DNA of 64,000 nt from DATCMA01 sp036563645 (GTDB lineage Bacteria; Actinomycetota; Actinomycetes; Mycobacteriales; Micromonosporaceae). The DNA lies in contig DATCMA010000009.1 in NCBI GenBank assembly GCA_036563645.1, positions 1 through 64,000 of the forward strand. Reading direction: 5' to 3'. The notes beneath the pieces were generated by a model, which did not search any database, was not told where the DNA came from, and was given only the letters and a program-made list of their open reading frames with translations. The translations under genes were made by a program, and so were the position numbers. Shown here in pieces: positions 44,977-52,937 of this stretch; the stretch's first letter is position 1, and each line of letters opens with the position of its first letter.

Positions 44977-45401
44977 GATCGTCCCCAATGGAAGATATGT
45001 GGGAAACCATCGGGCGCCCCCGTCCCCGCCAAGCCCGCATCTCTTAGGCGAGATATCTACTCACGTCATGGCTATGGTATCGACGTATCTCAACTAGCGG
45101 TAGGAGCGCATCGTCGACATCCCGCGAGGAGAACGCACCAGGTGATCGATCACAACCACGGCCACGGCACGGTCATGCTGCCGTGCCAGGCGTCTGGTCC
45201 GCCAGAGGCGGCGAAAGCTTACATTTATGACAATGAACTTCACGTCTGGCCCGCCGCTATTTGTCCAGTCCTCGCCAGCCATCCCACCCACGCGTCCACC
45301 AGCGTGAACGAGCTCGGGTGCGCGGACCTCTGCCCCACCGCCAGATCCTCGATTCGGCCCACGCCGTCCACGATTTCCGTCCTATAGCCATGGCTGCCGC
45401 C
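44977..45401. other. Upstream region of toxin cassette with remnants and a 20-nt tandem duplication
   Basis: No intact gene is supported. The 16-mer CCTATAGCCATGGCTG occurs at 45381-45396 and 45401-45416 (20-nt period). It is a duplication of the end of immunity copy B. A reverse-strand frame from about 45400 to a stop at 45240-45242 (EIVDGVGRIEDLAVGQ…) has protein-like composition but no recognised family. GGCACGG/CCGTGCC forms a hairpin near 45165. The toxin-operon promoter should lie near 44980-45060; no convincing hexamer pair was found. Confidence 0.4.
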
Positions 45402-45887
45402 CTATAGCCATGGCTGAGGGAGCGGGCGACAAGTACGTCCACGACGCAATGCCTCCAGCTCTCCGACATCGGCCCACCGATCCCCATCGCTGTTCAGCGC
45501 CACCTGCCCGCCCAACTTATGCACCACCACCCACTCCCCATTAAGCGCCAGCAGGCCATCCCCGGATACGTGTCCAATAACGCCACCACCGCCCGCATCA
45601 CCAACACCAGGGTGAGGTGGCGAACCTCTACAGCCGACACGTTGTCGAAGCGAAAGGTCGCGTGAATTCGGTGGGGAAAGCGAAAGTCATCGGTCTCCGT
45701 GTACTCGGGATCAGATGGACGAATCCGATAGACAGCAACATCGAGGCCGTCGCGCTTCACCCACCACAGGCCTATCGGATTCTCCTGATCATCGCAGTCC
45801 ACCGCCCATCGAGCGCATCAGCCAAGAACGATGCCAACTCGCTGCGAGAATATTCGTCTCGCCGTAGAGGTCATATTCCTGCGCTAT
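45402..45887 (-). pseudogene. Decayed SitI3-like immunity gene, copy B (start lost, three frameshifts)
   Basis: This 486-nt stretch is almost the same length as the intact 483-nt immunity gene. It has ATA at the start position (ATA-GCG-CAG-GAA-TAT). The coding path changes frame after YGETNI, again before VKRDGLDVAVYRIR and again at LLDTYPG. It finishes DGLLALNGEWVVVHKLGGQ… RPLPQPWL in the third frame. Homology is full length, so this is a recently inactivated immunity paralogue. Confidence 0.75.
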
Positions 45888-45922
45888 TTCTGTTCCCGAA
45901 GGGTCGTTGTCCTGCCCGGCAG

Positions 45923-46189
45923 CTAGAGCAACAGGTGAGGGAGCGGGCGACCACCGCGTCCCACGCCGAGCGCCCTCAACTCCGGCAGATACGCCCACTC
46001 CTCCCACTCACTGTTCAACGCCACGTGTCCGCTCAGCTCTTGCCGCACGACCTCCTCACCGTTGAACAGCAACATCCCATCACCGCAACGACGGTCGAAC
46101 AGCGACAGCACCGCACGCACCATCAGCACGACATTGACGTCACGCACCACCCGGCGCACGTCTCCACCGTGGTCTGGCCCGATGACGGT
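45923..46189 (-). pseudogene. Decayed immunity gene, copy C (internal deletion, fused to toxin remnant)
   Basis: The frame VIGPDHGGDVRRVVRD jumps directly to VNVVLMVRAVLSLFD, skipping about 50 residues present in the intact protein. It then runs to the normal end (EWEEWAYLPELRALG … RPLPHLLL). At its 5' side, at about 46189, the immunity sequence is joined to the N-terminal part of a toxin gene. Both partners are incomplete. Confidence 0.72.
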
Positions 46190-46287
46190 GCATGCTCAAT
46201 CAGCCACGACAGGCCGCACTGAATCAGCGCACCGAGCGGAGACGTTGCGCCCTCGGGCGTCCGCACCACCGGATCGGGTGACACCAC
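46190..46287 (-). pseudogene. Toxin N-terminal remnant
   Basis: The frame VSPDPVVRTPEGA then TSPLGALIQCGLSWLIEHA parallels the intact toxin (NPLVATPQE…, DPLGSLLQYGVAWLIEHV). The ~45 residues between the two blocks in the intact protein are missing here. The remainder of the toxin is gone and the sequence continues as immunity copy C. GTG codons at 46284 or 46287 could be the old start. Confidence 0.65.
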
Positions 46288-46625
46288 GCCGCATCACGCG
46301 CGCGACCTCGGCCGGACGACGCGCGCACCCGTCGCCCCAATCCGCGCCCGCGGGAGCCGCTCACCGGTCACGCATCGTATCGATCTGATAACGCCGACAT
46401 GATACACGCATGCCTGTTACTCAATCGTTATCACCTTCGATACATGTCGTGACATCCGAATCTTGCGTGGCCCGGCGGACGCGGAATACGTTGCGCGGCA
46501 CAACAAAAGGGTTCGCACCCGGCGCCGCACCTCGTCGTGCGGCTGCGTCGCCCGGACAGCACGCCGGGCGGCGCACCGTCCCGTCTCAAGCGAAGACCGC
46601 TCCGATAACCGAAAGGACCCGTGCG
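46288..46625. promoter_or_regulatory. Upstream region of the sugar ABC operon
   Basis: No gene is supported. The AT-richer part (46370-46460) contains GTATC (46378-46382) and GATAC (46401-46405) as an inverted pair. A further GATAC (46439-46443) precedes the palindrome ATGTC-GT-GACAT. These are candidate sites for the ROK regulator encoded at the end of the operon. The ribosome-binding site GAAAGGA lies just before 46626. Confidence 0.35.
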
Positions 46626-47714
46626 ATGCGCAGGATCCTCCCCCTCGCCGCCGCCGGTCTGCTGACCCTCACCAGCGTGGCCGCGTGCGGCGATGACTCC
46701 TCTTCGGAAGCCGGCGGCGGCAGAACGCCCAAGATCGGCGTCATCCTGCCGGACAGTTCGTCCTCGTCGCGCTGGGAAACCGCCGACCGCAAGTACCTCG
46801 AAGAAGCCTTCAAAGCCGCCGGTGTGGACTACGTCATCGACAACGCGCAAGGCGACAAGGCGCGGTTCCAGACCCTCGCCGACCAGATGATCACCGGCGG
46901 GGTCACGGTCCTCATGATCGTCAACCTCGACTCCGGCACCGGCAAGGCCGTGCTCGACAAGGCCAAGTCGCAGGGGGTCGCGACTATCGACTACGACCGG
47001 CTGACCCTCGGCGGCTCGGCCGAGTACTACGTCAGCTTCGACAACGAGGCCGTCGGCCGCTTGCAGGGTGAGGGCCTGGTCAAGTGCCTGACCGACAAGG
47101 GCGCCAAGAACCCGGTGGTCGCGTACCTCAATGGTTCGCCGACGGACAACAACGCCACGCTCTTCCGCAACGGCTACGACTCGGTGCTCAAGCCGAAGTT
47201 CGACTCGAAGGAGTACGTCAAGGGCCCCGAGCAGTCCGTGCCGAACTGGGACGGCGGCCAAGCCACCACGATCTTCGAGCAGATGCTCACCCAGACCGGC
47301 GGCAAGATCGACGGCGTGCTCGCCGCGAACGACACCCTCGGCAACGCGGCGATCGCCGTGCTGAGGAAGAACAAGCTCAACGGCAAGGTGCCGGTCACCG
47401 GCCAGGACGCCACCGTCCAGGGTCTGCAGAACATCCTCATCGGCGACCAGTGCATGACGGTCTACAAGGCGATCAAGAAGGAGGCGGAGGCCGCCGCCGA
47501 GCTGGCGATCGCCCTGGCCAAGGGTGAGAAGAAGGAGACCTCCCAGACGGTCCGGGACCCGGAGGGCAACCGGGATGTCCCCGCCGTGCTGCTGACCCCG
47601 CAGGCCATCTTCAAGGAGAACGTCAAGGACGTCGTCGCCGACGGCTTCGTCACCAAGGAAGAGCTCTGCACGAGCGAGTTCGCCAAGGCCTGCGCGGAAG
47701 CCGGTATTAGCTGA
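46626..47714 (+). CDS. Xylose-type sugar ABC transporter binding lipoprotein
   Basis: A 362-residue exported lipoprotein of the periplasmic-binding/LacI-like (Peripla_BP_4) family, similar to XylF. The signal peptide ends with the lipobox VAAC (residue ~20). The mature chain starts KIGVILPDSSSSSRWETADR, a XylF-like opening, and includes GVATIDYDRLTLGG and GVLAANDTLGNAAIAVL. It should deliver a pentose or related sugar to the XylG/H-type ATPase and permease downstream. The ATG at 46626 has GAAAGGA upstream. Sugar specificity is inferred. Confidence 0.88.
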   Translation: MRRILPLAAAGLLTLTSVAACGDDSSSEAGGGRTPKIGVILPDSSSSSRWETADRKYLEEAFKAAGVDYVIDNAQGDKARFQTLADQMITGGVTVLMIVNLDSGTGKAVLDKAKSQGVATIDYDRLTLGGSAEYYVSFDNEAVGRLQGEGLVKCLTDKGAKNPVVAYLNGSPTDNNATLFRNGYDSVLKPKFDSKEYVKGPEQSVPNWDGGQATTIFEQMLTQTGGKIDGVLAANDTLGNAAIAVLRKNKLNGKVPVTGQDATVQGLQNILIGDQCMTVYKAIKKEAEAAAELAIALAKGEKKETSQTVRDPEGNRDVPAVLLTPQAIFKENVKDVVADGFVTKEELCTSEFAKACAEAGIS

Positions 47715-47737
47715 CGGGCGCACCACTCCGGCGGTCT

Positions 47738-47783
47738 GCCGTCGGGGCCGTCCCCCTCATCCCCCCCGGGCGGCCCCGACGGC
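47738..47783 (+). terminator. 13-bp intercistronic hairpin after the sugar-binding protein gene
   Basis: A perfect 13-bp stem (47738-47750 with 47771-47783) with a 20-nt loop lies between the binding protein and the ATPase genes. As in the dpp operon, it would favour the binding-protein message. Confidence 0.7.
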
Positions 47784-47843
47784 CCACCCGGCCCACCGCT
47801 GGCGCGCCCTCGTAGTGGGAGACCCCGTAGAGGAGATCCACCC

Positions 47844-48656
47844 GTGTCCGCGACACCTTTGCTTGAGCTGCGCGGGATCAACAAGAGCTTCGGTCCCGTC
47901 CACGTGCTGCGTGACGTCGACTTCGTGGCCTACCCCGGCGAGGTCACCGCTCTCGTGGGCGACAACGGTGCCGGAAAGTCCACATTGGTCAAGTGCATCG
48001 CCGGGATCTACCCCATCGACAGTGGGGAGTACTACTTCGAGGGCAAGCGAGTCCACGTCACCAGCCCGCGCGACGCCGCCGCCCTCGGTATCGAGGTCGT
48101 CTATCAAGACCTCGCACTCTGCGACAACCTCGACATCGTCCAGAACATGTTCCTCGGCCGGGAGAAGCGCTCCGGCCTCTTCCTCGATGAGGAGACCATG
48201 GAGCAGCTCGCTGGCGAGACGTTGGCGAGCCTCTCCGTCCGGACGGTCAAGTCCTTGCGCCAGCGCGTCGCCAGCCTGTCCGGAGGGCAACGCCAGACCG
48301 TCGCGATCGCCAAGGCGGTGCTGTGGAACAGCAAGGTCGTCATTCTCGACGAGCCGACCGCCGCGCTCGGCGTCGCGCAAACCGCTCAGGTGCTCGAACT
48401 AGTCCGCCGGCTCGCGGACAAAGGGCTCGCGGTCATCCTCATCTCCCACAACATGAACGACGTCTTCGCCGTCTCAGACCGGATCGCGACCCTCTACCTC
48501 GGCCGGATGGCCGCGCAGGTCAAGGCCACAGAGATCAATCACTCGCAAGTCGTCGAACTGATCACCTCCGGTCGCAGCGGCGACCTGGGCCTTCCCCCAC
48601 TCAACGGCGCCGACAGCGACGAGCCGGCGGCTGTCACCCCAGGAGCCGACCAATGA
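47844..48656 (+). CDS. Sugar ABC transporter ATPase (single-domain, XylG-like)
   Basis: A 270-residue ATPase with Walker A GDNGAGKSTLVKCIAG, signature LSGGQRQTVAIAKAVL, Walker B VVILDEPTAALG and the switch His in ILISHNMND. Classical XylG/RbsA proteins are ~500-residue double-domain ATPases. This one has a single nucleotide-binding domain, as in many actinobacterial carbohydrate (CUT2) importers, and must act as a homodimer. The GTG start has GAGGAG upstream. It overlaps the permease gene by ATGA. Confidence 0.92.
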   Translation: MSATPLLELRGINKSFGPVHVLRDVDFVAYPGEVTALVGDNGAGKSTLVKCIAGIYPIDSGEYYFEGKRVHVTSPRDAAALGIEVVYQDLALCDNLDIVQNMFLGREKRSGLFLDEETMEQLAGETLASLSVRTVKSLRQRVASLSGGQRQTVAIAKAVLWNSKVVILDEPTAALGVAQTAQVLELVRRLADKGLAVILISHNMNDVFAVSDRIATLYLGRMAAQVKATEINHSQVVELITSGRSGDLGLPPLNGADSDEPAAVTPGADQ

Positions 48657-49912
48657 GCACGACCACCCCTGTCCGACCGCAGCAACCACTCTCCACACCG
48701 ACGCCAACCGTCCGCGAATACCTGCGGGACTACGTGCGACGGGTCCGCGGCGGCGACCTCGGCGCCCTGCCCGGCGTCCTCGTTCTGGTCCTCCTGACCA
48801 TCGGGTTCTCGAGCGTGCGGCCCAGCTTCTTCACGGCCGCCAACTTCGCGAACCTGCTCACTCAGGGCGCCGCGGTCACGCTGATCGCGATGGGGCTCGT
48901 CTTCGTCCTCCTGCTCGGGGAGATCGACCTCTCCGCCGGCTTCACCAGCGGGGTGTGCGCCGCCGTGCTCGCCGTCCTCGTCACCCTGCACGGCTTCCCC
49001 TGGTACGTGGCGGTGCTCGCGGCGATCGCCACCGGCGTGCTCATCGGGCTCATGCTCGGGTCTCTGGTGGCGAAAGTGGGCATCCCGTCGTTCGTGGTGA
49101 CGCTCGCCGCGTTCCTCGCCTTCCAGGGCGTGGTACTGCTGCTCATCAAGGACGGGACGAACATCTCGATCCGCGATGAGGTATTGATCGCGATCGCCAA
49201 TCGCAACCTGCCGCCCGCCCTGGGCTGGGTGTTCGGCGCGATCGTCGTCGCCGGTTACGCGGCCGCCCAGCTCCTGCGGCACCGCGCCCGCCGCAAGCGT
49301 GGGCTGACCACCGCGCCGACCGCCATCGTGGCCGCCCGCATCGTCGGGCTCGCGCTCCTCGTCGGCGTGGCGGTGTACATCCTCAACCTCGAACGCAGCT
49401 TCAACACCCTGATCTCGTCGCTCAAAGGCGTCCCGATCGTCGTCCCGCTCATCACGGTCCTCCTCGTGCTCTGGACCTTCGTGCTCAACCGCACCGCCTA
49501 CGGCCGGCACGTCTACGCCGTCGGCGGCAACCGGGAAGCGGCACGCCGCGCCGGCATCAACGTCGACCGCATCCGCATCTCCGTCTTCGTCATCTGCTCG
49601 ACGATGGCGGCGATCGGAGGCATCGTGGCGGCGAGCCGGGGCCACTCGGTCGACGCCAACACCGGCGGCAGCAACGTCCTGCTCTACGCCGTCGGCGCGG
49701 CGGTCATCGGCGGGACGAGCCTCTTCGGCGGCAAGGGACGCGTCATCGACGCCATCCTCGGTGGCGCGGTCGTCGCCGTCATCGACAACGGCATGGCGTT
49801 GATGAACGCGAAATCGGGGCACAAGTTCCTCTTCACCGGGCTCGTCCTGCTGCTTGCCGCGAGCGTCGACGCCCTATCCCGGAAGCGGGCGACCACAACC
49901 GGCACCGGATAG
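48653..49912 (+). CDS. Sugar ABC transporter permease (XylH-like)
   Basis: A 419-residue integral membrane protein with about ten hydrophobic segments, typical of the CUT2/BPD_transp_2 family. Characteristic stretches are MGLVFVLLLGEIDLSAGFTS, LTLAAFLAFQG-like packing helices and VYAVGGNREAARRAGINVDR. The final part (GGTSLFGGKGRVIDAILGG) is strongly conserved in XylH/RbsC. It is translationally coupled to the ATPase, and its product is the sole transmembrane component, working as a homodimer. Confidence 0.92.
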   Translation: MSTTTPVRPQQPLSTPTPTVREYLRDYVRRVRGGDLGALPGVLVLVLLTIGFSSVRPSFFTAANFANLLTQGAAVTLIAMGLVFVLLLGEIDLSAGFTSGVCAAVLAVLVTLHGFPWYVAVLAAIATGVLIGLMLGSLVAKVGIPSFVVTLAAFLAFQGVVLLLIKDGTNISIRDEVLIAIANRNLPPALGWVFGAIVVAGYAAAQLLRHRARRKRGLTTAPTAIVAARIVGLALLVGVAVYILNLERSFNTLISSLKGVPIVVPLITVLLVLWTFVLNRTAYGRHVYAVGGNREAARRAGINVDRIRISVFVICSTMAAIGGIVAASRGHSVDANTGGSNVLLYAVGAAVIGGTSLFGGKGRVIDAILGGAVVAVIDNGMALMNAKSGHKFLFTGLVLLLAASVDALSRKRATTTGTG

Positions 49913-49940
49913 GAGCTCACGGGCAGGGAGTGCGCAGCGC

Positions 49941-51110
49941 ATGCGAGCGGCCCCCCATCAGGAGGTCATTCGCCGCCACAACTTGAGCGCTCTCCTGCGG
50001 TACGTGCACATCCACGGTGCGGCCACCCGAACGGAGCTCGCGGGCGCGCTCGGCCTCAACCGCAGCACCATCGGCGCCCTCACCGCCGACCTCACCGCCG
50101 CGGGCCTGGTGCGGGAGAGCTCGCCCCGGGAGACCGGCCGGGCTGGACGGCCGTCACTGGTCGTCCAGCCCGAATCGGATCGGGTGTACGCGTACGCGGT
50201 GAGCATCGAGGTGGATCGGCTGCGCGTCGGACGGGTCGGCCTCGGCGGCAAGGTGTTGGACGCGCGCGTCGCTCCCCGGCCGCACGGAATGTCCCTTGTC
50301 GACAGCGCGCTGATGCTGACCGCGTTCGTCCGGGAGATGCGGGAAGCCGTGCCGACACCCTCCCGGTGCGTGGGCAGCGGCATCGCAGTCAGCCGCATGA
50401 CCCGTGACGCCGACGGCACCGCGCGGCTCACCTCCGAGCTGTCCGACGAAGCCGTTCACGTGCTCCGGGCCGAACTCGGCGAGGACCGTCCCGTCGCCGT
50501 CGGCACCGTCGCCGCCCTCGCCGCGCGGGCCGAGCACACCCGCGGCGCCGCCGCCGGGTGCGACAACCTCATCTACCTCCACGGCGACGTCGGCGTCAGC
50601 GCGGGGATCATCGCGGGTGGACGGTCGGTGACCGGAGGCGGCTACGGCGGCGAGGTCGGCCACGTGGTGGTCAACCCCGGTGGTCGGCGGTGCAGCTGCG
50701 GGGCGCGCGGCTGCTGGGAGACCGAGATCGGAGAGCACGCCCTGCTCCACGCGGCGGGCCGCGATGGGCAAACCGGCGTCGGGGCGGTGCTGAGCGTCAT
50801 CGACGCCGCCAGCCGCGGGGACACCACGGCGCAGGCGGCGCTCCGGCACGTCGGGGATTGGCTCGGCCTCGGGGTCGCGAACCTCGTGAATATCTTCAAT
50901 CCGGAGATGGTCGTCTTCGGCGGCACGCTGCGCCACGTCTACCTCGCCGCCGCCGCCCAGCTGCGCAGTCGACTCAACGCGACCGCCCTGGCCAGCTGCC
51001 GGGAGCAGGTTCGGGTCCGCACCACCGCGCTCGGCGACGACGCGCCCTTGCTGGGCGCGGCGGAACTCGCGTTCGAGCGGCTCCTCGCGGATCCGTTGGA
51101 CGTGTCCTGA
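49941..51110 (+). CDS. ROK family transcriptional regulator (XylR-like)
   Basis: A 389-residue repressor-type protein. The N-terminal winged helix-turn-helix reads HGAATRTELAGALGLNRSTI. The C-terminal ROK fold has the zinc motif CSCGARGCWE and the sugar-contact GEVGHVVVNPGG. Kinase function seems lost: the ATP-binding DxGGT is not recognisable (VSIEVDRLRVGRVGL) and the catalytic Asp position reads VGTVAALAARAEH. It probably senses the sugar imported by the operon it terminates. The ATG at 49941 has GGGAG at 10 nt and lies 28 nt after the permease. Confidence 0.9.
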   Translation: MRAAPHQEVIRRHNLSALLRYVHIHGAATRTELAGALGLNRSTIGALTADLTAAGLVRESSPRETGRAGRPSLVVQPESDRVYAYAVSIEVDRLRVGRVGLGGKVLDARVAPRPHGMSLVDSALMLTAFVREMREAVPTPSRCVGSGIAVSRMTRDADGTARLTSELSDEAVHVLRAELGEDRPVAVGTVAALAARAEHTRGAAAGCDNLIYLHGDVGVSAGIIAGGRSVTGGGYGGEVGHVVVNPGGRRCSCGARGCWETEIGEHALLHAAGRDGQTGVGAVLSVIDAASRGDTTAQAALRHVGDWLGLGVANLVNIFNPEMVVFGGTLRHVYLAAAAQLRSRLNATALASCREQVRVRTTALGDDAPLLGAAELAFERLLADPLDVS

Positions 51111-51144
51111 ACCGCCGCCGGCCAAGCCCTTGCCGCACGCCGAC

Positions 51145-51160
51145 GCGCGCCCCTGCGCGC
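51145..51160. terminator. Convergent hairpin between the ROK gene and the tsaD operon
   Basis: GCGCGC (51145-51150) and GCGCGC (51155-51160) form a self-complementary stem with a 4-nt loop between converging stops at 51110 and 51162. Confidence 0.45.
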
Positions 51161-51161
51161 C

Positions 51162-51428
51162 TCAGCGGTCGACCTGGGTGAACTCCCACGTGTGCGGCGA
51201 GCGGGCCACCAGCCGGGTCGGCGGCTCCGGCATCGGCAGCGGGGCACCCCGCCACTTGGAGACGACCACCACGCGGTGATCCGTCGACGAGAACACTTCG
51301 CTGGAGATGTGCGCCGGGTGGTGCTCGATCTGCGGCAACGCGGTGTCACACACCCACGCGAGGAGGTCCGCAAAACCTCGCGGCTCGGCCCGTACCTCCC
51401 ACATTCGCACGATCACGTGCCCGGACAT
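51162..51428 (-). CDS. Small ABM-like (dimeric alpha/beta barrel) protein downstream of tsaD
   Basis: An 88-residue protein starting MSGHVIVRMWEVRAEPRGFA and containing SSTDHRVVVVSKWRG. The layout suits the antibiotic biosynthesis monooxygenase-like dimeric alpha/beta-barrel fold. Its ATG overlaps the tsaD stop as TAATG, so it is translationally coupled to the t6A genes. No active-site residues can be assigned. Whether it has any link to tRNA modification is unknown. Confidence 0.65.
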   Translation of the reverse strand: MSGHVIVRMWEVRAEPRGFADLLAWVCDTALPQIEHHPAHISSEVFSSTDHRVVVVSKWRGAPLPMPEPPTRLVARSPHTWEFTQVDR

Positions 51429-52474
51429 TACACGCTCACCACCGTCAGCGGCATGGCGGAGTCCGCCGGTAGGTCGAGCCGACTCGGCGTGACGCCGGCC
51501 GACACGAGGTGCGCGCCGAGCGCGGCCACCATCGCCCCATTGTCGGTGCAGAGCCGCGGGCGGGGCACCCGGACGCGGATGCCGTGCCGTTCGGCCCGTT
51601 GCTCCGCGAGCGCCCGCAAGCGGGAATTCGCCGCCACCCCACCGCCGATGAGCAACGTGTCGATGCCGTACGTCCGGCACGCGTCGATCGCCTTCGCGGT
51701 CAGCACGTCGCAGACCGCCTCCTGGAAGGAGGCCGCCACGTCGGCGACCGGCACCGGCTCCCCCGCCCGTTCCCGCGCCTCCACCCAGCGGGCGACCGCG
51801 GTCTTGAGACCGGAGAACGAGAAGTCGAAACGGTGCGCCGCGAGATCCTTCGGCGCGGTCAACCCGCGCGGGAAGGGAATCGCCTCCGGGTCCCCCTCAC
51901 GCGCGGCCCGATCGATCGGCGGGCCGCCGGGGAACGGCAACCCCAGCAGGCGAGCGACCTTGTCGAACGCCTCACCCGCGGCGTCGTCGATCGTCGACCC
52001 CAAGGGGGTCACGCCGCGCGCGAGGTCGTCGACCCGCAGCAGGGAGGAGTGGCCGCCGGAGACCAGCAGGGCGATCGCGGGTTCCGTGAGCGGGCCATGC
52101 TCCAATGTGTCCACCGCGACGTGCGCGGCCAGGTGGTTGACCCCGTAGACCGGCTTGTCGGCCGCGAGGGCGTAGCCCTTGGCGGCGGCGACCCCGACCA
52201 GCAGCGCGCCGGCGAGGCCGGGCCCGGCGGTCACCGCGATCGCGTCGATGTCGGCGAGGGTCACGTTGGCCTCGTCGAGCGCGCGCTGCATCGTCGGGAC
52301 GATCGCCTCCAGATGCGCGCGACTCGCGACCTCCGGCACCACACCGCCGAATCGAGCGTGTTCCTCCACACTGGAGGCCACCACGTCGGCGAGCAGGGTG
52401 TGCCCCCGGACGATACCGACGCCGGTTTCGTCACAGGAGGTTTCAATCCCGAGCACCAGCGGCTCATCGCTCAT
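51428..52474 (-). CDS. tsaD: tRNA t6A37 threonylcarbamoyltransferase subunit TsaD
   Basis: A 348-residue Kae1/Gcp protein that transfers the threonylcarbamoyl group to A37 of ANN-decoding tRNAs, together with TsaB and TsaE. It begins VLGIETSCDETGVGIV. The metal site is in VNHLAAHVAV (HxxxH), and further motifs are LLVSGGHSSLL, GSTIDDAAGEAFDKVARLLG and LLIGGGVAANSRLR. The ATG at 52474 overlaps rimI by 11 nt; a longer frame into rimI is not supported. Confidence 0.96.
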   Translation of the reverse strand: MSDEPLVLGIETSCDETGVGIVRGHTLLADVVASSVEEHARFGGVVPEVASRAHLEAIVPTMQRALDEANVTLADIDAIAVTAGPGLAGALLVGVAAAKGYALAADKPVYGVNHLAAHVAVDTLEHGPLTEPAIALLVSGGHSSLLRVDDLARGVTPLGSTIDDAAGEAFDKVARLLGLPFPGGPPIDRAAREGDPEAIPFPRGLTAPKDLAAHRFDFSFSGLKTAVARWVEARERAGEPVPVADVAASFQEAVCDVLTAKAIDACRTYGIDTLLIGGGVAANSRLRALAEQRAERHGIRVRVPRPRLCTDNGAMVAALGAHLVSAGVTPSRLDLPADSAMPLTVVSV

Positions 52475-52937
52475 GCGGCAGCATTCCCCTTCTCGCGTCG
52501 TCCAACCAGCACCGCATGACCAACGCGTCGGTGTTGCTCGGCTGGTAGTAGCCGCGCCGCACGCCCACCGGCTCGAACCCGTAGCGGGCGTAGAGCCGCT
52601 GGGCCGGTGCGTTGTCCACCGCCACCTCCAACAGCACGGAGGTGGCACCGCGGCGGGCCGCTTCCGCGAGCAGGTCCTCGAGCAACGCCCGCCCGATCCC
52701 ACGGCGTTGGACGTCCCGACGCACCCCGATGTTCTGTACCCATGCCTCCGGCGCCTGCACGGTGAGCCCGGCGTAGCCCACCACCGCGCCGGAGTCGTCA
52801 CACGCGACGATGTAGTAGTTGCCGGCGGCGAGCTCGTTCCAGAACATCGCCGCGGACCACTGCTCGGCGCCGAACAGGTCCGCCTCGATCGGCATGACCT
52901 CGTCGATGTGCCACCAGCGGAAGCGGGTGAGCCTCAT
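52464..52937 (-). CDS. rimI: Ribosomal-protein-alanine N-acetyltransferase RimI
   Basis: A 157-residue GNAT acetyltransferase. The acetyl-CoA loop is visible in NIGVRRDVQRRGIGRALLED, followed by LLEVAVDNAPAQRLYARYGF. RimI acetylates the N-terminal Ala of ribosomal protein S18 and, in other systems, further proteins. Location between tsaB and tsaD is conserved in actinobacteria. It overlaps both neighbours (4 nt and 11 nt), so the three are coupled. Confidence 0.9.
   Translation of the reverse strand: MRLTRFRWWHIDEVMPIEADLFGAEQWSAAMFWNELAAGNYYIVACDDSGAVVGYAGLTVQAPEAWVQNIGVRRDVQRRGIGRALLEDLLAEAARRGATSVLLEVAVDNAPAQRLYARYGFEPVGVRRGYYQPSNTDALVMRCWLDDARRGMLPHER

Noticed and set aside
44710..45387. 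225-codon forward frame over the EspC-like gene and its upstream region
   Set aside because: It is largely antisense to the EspC-like gene and lacks a ribosome-binding site or recognisable domain.
42409..46400. Insertion sequence as the cause of the disrupted region
   Set aside because: No transposase motif or terminal inverted repeats were seen; every fragment I could place is toxin or immunity derived.
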